From Thermoleophilia bacterium (GTDB taxonomy: Bacteria; Actinomycetota; Thermoleophilia; Gaiellales; Gaiellaceae), in assembly GCA_025935275.1 (NCBI GenBank), contig JAICVP010000073.1, positions 1 to 8,921 of the forward strand: a DNA stretch of 8,921 nt, written 5' to 3'. A program made the position numbers and the translations under genes. The notes beneath the pieces were generated by a model. It had not been told where the DNA came from. It searched no databases and worked only from the letters and a program-made list of their open reading frames with translations. Every line of letters starts with the position of its first letter. Position 1 is the first letter of the stretch. Shown one piece after another: positions 5,960 to 8,921 of this stretch.

Positions 5960-6940
5960 ATGCGCGTCCTGTCCGGAATCCAGCCGACCGGCGAAAAGCA
6001 CCTCGGCAACTACGTCGGCGCCATCCGCCGCTGGGTCGCCGAGCAGCACGAGATGGATGCCTTTCATCCCATCGTCGACCTGCACGCGATCACCGTCCCG
6101 CAGGAGCCCGAAGCCCTGCGCGAGTCGACGCTCGACCTGGTCGCGCTCCTCATCGCATGCGGCCTCGACCCCGAGGTCTGCACGCTCTTCGTGCAGAGCC
6201 ACGTGCCCGAGCATCCTCGCCTCGCCTGGGTTCTGGAATGCATGACGCCGTACGGCGAGGCGCGCCGGATGCCGCAGTTCCGGGAGAAGTCGGCGAAGAG
6301 CGAGAACTTCAGCGTCGGCCTCATGACCTACCCCGTGCTGCAGGCCGCGGACATCCTGCTCTACCAGGCCGATGTCGTCCCCGTGGGAGAGGATCAGCGC
6401 CAGCACCTCGAGCTCGCGCGCGACCTCGCGCAGCGCTTCAACCAGCGCTTCGGCGAGACCTTCGTCGTCCCCGAGGGGACGTACGGCGAGGTCGGCGCGA
6501 AGATCATGGATCTCCAGGAGCCGACGAGCCGCATGTCGACGACGTTCAGCGGCGATCTCGGGCTCGTGCGCGTGCTCGACCCGCCGGATCTCATCAGGCG
6601 GAAGCTTCGCTCGGCGGTGACCGACTCGGGGCGCGACGTCGTTCGCAGCGAGGACAAGCCCGGCGTCACGAACCTCATCGAGATCATGGCGGTCGCGACG
6701 GGCGATTCTCCCGAGGCGATCGAGGCGCGCTACGACGGCGCCGGCTACGGAAAGTTCAAGGAGGACGTCGGGGAAGCGGTGGTCGCGCTCTTCGATCCGA
6801 TCCGGCTTCGGTACGCGGACCTCCGCGGCAATCCCGGGGAGCTGCACGCCATCCTGGCGCGCGGCGCCGAAAAGGCGCACGGGATCGCCGCCGAAACACT
6901 CGCCCAGGTTTACGAGCGCGTTGGCTTCGTTCCGCCGTAA
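5960..6940 (+). CDS. trpS: Tryptophan--tRNA ligase
   Basis: Tryptophanyl-tRNA synthetase activates tryptophan with ATP and loads it onto tRNA-Trp. The 326-residue protein is of normal bacterial length for this class Ic enzyme. It begins MRVLSGIQPTG and carries the HIGH-type motif as HLGN (14-17), the tryptophan-pocket segment QAADILLYQ (128-136, D131 corresponding to the specificity aspartate of the Geobacillus enzyme), GEDQ (143-146) and SAVTDSG (218-224). The KMSKS loop is replaced by RMSTT (191-195), losing the second lysine; I recall MSTT-type loops in other actinobacterial TrpS proteins but cannot verify this here. The ATG at 5960 was preferred over the upstream open frame because homology begins exactly there and a -10-like box precedes it. 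It is divergent from DAHP synthase and overlaps the next gene by 20 bases. Confidence 0.96.
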   Translation: MRVLSGIQPTGEKHLGNYVGAIRRWVAEQHEMDAFHPIVDLHAITVPQEPEALRESTLDLVALLIACGLDPEVCTLFVQSHVPEHPRLAWVLECMTPYGEARRMPQFREKSAKSENFSVGLMTYPVLQAADILLYQADVVPVGEDQRQHLELARDLAQRFNQRFGETFVVPEGTYGEVGAKIMDLQEPTSRMSTTFSGDLGLVRVLDPPDLIRRKLRSAVTDSGRDVVRSEDKPGVTNLIEIMAVATGDSPEAIEARYDGAGYGKFKEDVGEAVVALFDPIRLRYADLRGNPGELHAILARGAEKAHGIAAETLAQVYERVGFVPP

Positions 6941-7553
6941 GCGGCCACTCCCCGAGTACCGCCCTCCCGACGGTAGCTACCGCGCCACCGCAGCGCCGCT
7001 CGCGCGCCGCTTCGTCGGTGGGCTCGTCGACTGGACGATCGTCACCGTCTTCTTCCTGATCGCCCAGATCCCGCTCGGCCTCTTCCAGGCAACCGCGGAC
7101 GAGGTCGGCGGAGTCCTGTTCGGGATCGTCTTCGCCCTCACGCAGGCGGCCGGGCTCGCGATCGTTGCCGGCTACTTCGCGTTTTTCTTCTACACCGGGC
7201 ACACACTCGGGATGCGCGCGGCGGACATCCACGTCGTGGCGGCGCGCAGCGGAGCCAGTCCGGCCCTCGCACGGGCCGCAGCCCGCGGAGTGCTTGCGGT
7301 CGTCTTCTTCCTCGCCTCGTTCACGGCCTACACCTTTCTCCTCGGCCGCTACGACACACCGCTCTCGACGTTTCACGAGGTCTCGCGCGCCGTCTCGATC
7401 GCGGTCGCCTCGCTCGCGTTCCTCGGCCACCTCTGGCAGGTCTGCGACCCAGCCGGGCGCGGGCTCTGGGATCGGCTCCTCGGGCTGGTCGTGATCGAGG
7501 ACCTGGTCCCGTCTTCGATGCCGGACCGGCTATGGAGCCCCTGGGGCACGTAA
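6921..7553 (+). CDS. RDD-family integral membrane protein
   Basis: This 210-residue protein looks like an RDD-family membrane protein. Family residues are visible as RRFVGGLVDW (29-38) leading into the first membrane helix, GHTLGMRAADIHVV (93-106) and WDRLLGLVVI (183-192). Hydrophobic stretches suggest four membrane segments near 37-55, 63-92, 122-141 and 156-173, the second long enough to be a helix plus a reentrant part. The N-terminus (about 1-30) is basic and Pro-rich, so probably cytoplasmic. The family has no single agreed role; some members are linked to ion transport, and I assign no substrate. The only early in-frame start I see is TTG at 6921, inside the trpS 3' end, giving a 20-base overlap and likely coupling. 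The 3' end runs 24 bases into the convergent rluB. Confidence 0.82.
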   Translation: MASFRRKRPLPEYRPPDGSYRATAAPLARRFVGGLVDWTIVTVFFLIAQIPLGLFQATADEVGGVLFGIVFALTQAAGLAIVAGYFAFFFYTGHTLGMRAADIHVVAARSGASPALARAAARGVLAVVFFLASFTAYTFLLGRYDTPLSTFHEVSRAVSIAVASLAFLGHLWQVCDPAGRGLWDRLLGLVVIEDLVPSSMPDRLWSPWGT

Positions 7554-8222
7554 CGCCGCGACTTCCTCTGCACTGAGCTCGCGCCATTCGCCCGGGCCGA
7601 GCCCGTCGGTGCCGAGTCCGGCATATGAGCTGCGATGGAGCCTGGTCACGGGGTGGCCGACCGCAGCCAGCATCCGCTTCACCTGGTGCTTGCGCCCCTC
7701 ATGAAGGGTCAGCTCCAGCAGGGAAGGCTCCAGGCGCCTGACCAGGGCAGGTGCCGTCTTGCCGTCATCCAGCTCCACGCCCTCGGCGAGGCGCGTAAGG
7801 TCGTCGTCGTCGGGCTCGCCTTCGACCACGACCTCGTAGACCTTGTCCACCTCGTAGCGCGGGTGCATGAGCCGGTGCGCGAGCGCGCCGTCGTTCGTGA
7901 GGAGCAGGACCCCGGTGGTGTCCGCGTCGAGCCGCCCGACCGGAACCACGCGCCGCTCGTGCCCGACGAGGCCGACCACGGTGGGCCGGCCGTGGGGGTC
8001 ACGGGCGGTCGTGACGACGCCCGCCGGCTTGTGCAGCAGGACGTACGTGAGCGGCTCGGGCCCGACCTCGGCGCCGTCCACTTCGACGCGGTCCTTTCCC
8101 TCCACGAAGGTCGCGAGGCCGGCCACCTCGCCGTTGACGGTCACGCGTCCTGCGCGGATCAGCTCCTCGGCCCCGCGGCGCGAGGCGATTCCCGCCCGGG
8201 CGAGGTAGGCGTTCAGGCGCAC
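7530..8222 (-). CDS. rluB: Ribosomal large subunit pseudouridine synthase, RluB/RsuA family
   Basis: RsuA-family enzymes convert specific rRNA uridines to pseudouridine; next to scpB, the member is usually annotated RluB, acting on 23S rRNA helix 89 in E. coli. The 230-residue protein has an N-terminal S4 RNA-binding domain (about 1-50, with RLNAYLARAGIASRRGAEEL), the LLHKPAGVVTT block (62-72) and the catalytic motif VGRLDADTTGVLLLTNDG (95-112, Asp99 the expected nucleophile). EGRKHQVKRML (175-185) is the conserved C-terminal block. GTG at 8222 is the first in-frame start after a stop, and there is no Shine-Dalgarno; GATAAT lies eight bases upstream. It is divergent from the GYD gene (19-bp gap) and overlaps the RDD gene convergently by 24 bases. 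The precise target uridine is inferred from context; RsuA (16S) is less likely. Confidence 0.92.
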   Translation of the reverse strand: MRLNAYLARAGIASRRGAEELIRAGRVTVNGEVAGLATFVEGKDRVEVDGAEVGPEPLTYVLLHKPAGVVTTARDPHGRPTVVGLVGHERRVVPVGRLDADTTGVLLLTNDGALAHRLMHPRYEVDKVYEVVVEGEPDDDDLTRLAEGVELDDGKTAPALVRRLEPSLLELTLHEGRKHQVKRMLAAVGHPVTRLHRSSYAGLGTDGLGPGEWRELSAEEVAALRAPGAP

Positions 8223-8229
8223 GAGCGGT

Positions 8230-8236
8230 CATTATC
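8230..8236. promoter_or_regulatory. Candidate shared bidirectional -10 element between rluB and the GYD gene
   Basis: The 19-bp gap contains one AT-rich motif. On the plus strand CATTAT (8230-8235) ends six bases before the GYD start GTG; on the minus strand GATAAT (8236-8231) ends eight bases before the rluB GTG. Both are one or two changes from TATAAT and both would give essentially leaderless mRNAs. No Shine-Dalgarno can fit in either direction. Any -35 regions would lie inside the opposite gene. Confidence 0.5.
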
Positions 8237-8241
8237 CCGCC

Positions 8242-8532
8242 GTGCCCGTCTACATCTCGCTCATGCACTGGACCTCGCAGGGCATCGGCGGGCTGCCTGC
8301 CTGGCGCGACCGGGTCGAGGAAAGCGACGCCGTCATCCGGGATCGCGGCGGGAAGCTCATCGACGTCTACGTCACGCTCGGGCGCTACGACGTGGTCGAG
8401 ATCTTCGAGGCTCCGAACGACGAGACCGCCTACGGCATCGTCCTCGAGCTCGCACGGCACGGAAACGTGCGCACGGAGACGCTTCGCGCGTTCACCCGCG
8501 AGGAGGCAGAGGCGATCGTTCGGGAGAGCTAG
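8242..8532 (+). CDS. GYD domain-containing protein
   Basis: A 96-residue cytoplasmic protein of the GYD-domain family (small ferredoxin-like alpha/beta proteins of unknown function, common in actinobacteria, archaea and proteobacteria). The order is typical: a first strand VYISLMHWT (3-11), a helix WRDRVEESDAVIRDRGG (21-37), then KLIDVYVTLGRYDVVEIFEAP with the name-giving Gly-Arg-Tyr-Asp at 47-50, a helix with DETAYGIVLELARHG (60-74), and a final strand NVRTETLRAF (75-84). It has no signal peptide or membrane segment. The GTG start is the first in frame after the divergent rluB start, 19 bp away. Its TAG shares a CTAG with the convergent scpB stop. It lies on the opposite strand between scpB and rluB, which are normally adjacent; no function can be assigned from that. 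Confidence 0.88.
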   Translation: MPVYISLMHWTSQGIGGLPAWRDRVEESDAVIRDRGGKLIDVYVTLGRYDVVEIFEAPNDETAYGIVLELARHGNVRTETLRAFTREEAEAIVRES

Positions 8533-8921
8533 GCGCCGCGGCGGCCGGCGACTTCTTCGAGGCGCGCGCGCAGACCCTCATCGTCCTCGGCGAGGTCATC
8601 GAGGCGCGGCAGCTCGGAGAGCCCGGTGAGGCCGAAGACCCGTTCGAAGAGCGGCGTGGCCTCGTAGCGGATAGCCCCGCCATCCTTGTCGCGGCCAGCC
8701 TCGGCGATCAGCCCTCGCTCGACGAGGCCAGCTACCGCCGAGTCGGCGGCGACACCGCGAATCCGGGCGATCTCCGGGCGCGACACCGGCCCGAGATAGG
8801 CGACGATGGCGAGCGTCTCGAGCGCGGCCTGCGAGAGCCCGCGCTGCACCGGGCGCTCGACGAGGCGAGCGCAGGCCTCGGCCGCCTCGCGCGCCGCGCG
8901 GAAGGCATATCCACCGGCGAC
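8529..8921 (-). CDS. scpB: Segregation and condensation protein B, 5' end cut off by window edge
   Basis: ScpB is the winged-helix partner that, with ScpA and SMC, forms the bacterial condensin complex compacting and segregating chromosomes. The frame is open from the right edge to TAG at 8531-8529, giving 130 residues. It starts with VAGGYAFRAAREAAE and continues with LSQAALETLAIVAYLGPVSRPEIARIRGV, the ScpB core block; a second winged helix follows with LVERGLIAEAGR and a GAIRYEATPLFERVFGL segment near the C-terminus. About 60-70 N-terminal residues (first winged-helix part) are missing compared with the usual length. An internal GTG at 8849 is not the real start, because conserved ScpB sequence continues upstream of it. 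Its stop overlaps the GYD gene stop by four bases. scpA is expected beyond the right edge. Confidence 0.94.
   Translation of the reverse strand, partial: VAGGYAFRAAREAAEACARLVERPVQRGLSQAALETLAIVAYLGPVSRPEIARIRGVAADSAVAGLVERGLIAEAGRDKDGGAIRYEATPLFERVFGLTGLSELPRLDDLAEDDEGLRARLEEVAGRRGA

Noticed and set aside
5855..6880. A 341-codon minus-strand frame antisense to trpS
   Set aside because: Its body is a shadow of trpS. Only the last 17 codons, which lie in the intergenic region, were kept as a separate leader-peptide hypothesis.
1..8921. A mobile element, CRISPR array, toxin-antitoxin, defence or biosynthetic-cluster system
   Set aside because: No transposase, integrase, direct-repeat array, terminal repeats or accessory genes were seen; every open frame with real motifs is a housekeeping or widespread small protein.
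1..8921. tRNA or other structured RNA genes
   Set aside because: Non-coding gaps total little more than 120 bases and none can hold a tRNA apart from the 95-bp region, which shows no tRNA-like T-loop or anticodon arm.

Overview
The window is a tightly packed piece of bacterial chromosome carrying eleven recognisable protein genes and almost no non-coding DNA. The largest gap is 95 bases (5865-5959). The sequence is visibly GC-rich, roughly 70% by eye and not computed, with strong G/C preference at third codon positions and GTG or TTG starts in at least five genes. Together with class II DAHP synthase, a class II-type EPSP synthase and the scpB / rluB / cmk / der neighbourhood, this suggests a high-GC actinomycete-type bacterium, possibly of the Thermoleophilia (Gaiellales or Solirubrobacterales). 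That placement is inference from gene content and style; no rRNA or other marker is present.

Layout, left to right. Positions 1-5864, minus strand, read right to left: a six-gene apparent operon of class II DAHP synthase, tyrA, aroA, cmk, plsC and der (der runs off the left edge). Four of its five junctions overlap or are separated by 2 bp; the fifth is 9 bp. It joins three steps of aromatic amino acid synthesis to three core growth genes for nucleotide supply, membrane lipid and ribosome assembly. Positions 5865-5959 are a divergent control region. Positions 5960-7553, plus strand: trpS followed by an overlapping gene for an RDD-family membrane protein. Positions 7530-8222, minus: an RluB/RsuA-type 23S rRNA pseudouridine synthase whose 3' end overlaps the RDD gene tail to tail. 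Positions 8242-8532, plus: a small GYD-domain protein. Positions 8529-8921, minus: the C-terminal part of scpB, cut by the right edge.

How they fit together: DAHP synthase starts the shikimate pathway, AroA makes EPSP, TyrA commits prephenate to tyrosine, and TrpS, divergent from DAHP synthase, charges tRNA with another product of the pathway. The most interesting signals are in the two small divergent regions. The 95-bp region holds -10-like hexamers nine bases from both starts, a palindrome, and a 17-codon minus-strand leader reading frame with two Trp codons that ends in a GTGA overlap with an alternative DAHP synthase start. The 19-bp region between rluB and the GYD gene holds one AT-rich element that reads as a -10 box on both strands. 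Inside aroA there is a perfect 8-bp-arm hairpin beside a stretch of atypically low GC. I found no mobile element, CRISPR array, tRNA, rRNA, phage gene or defence system; the gene content is ordinary housekeeping.
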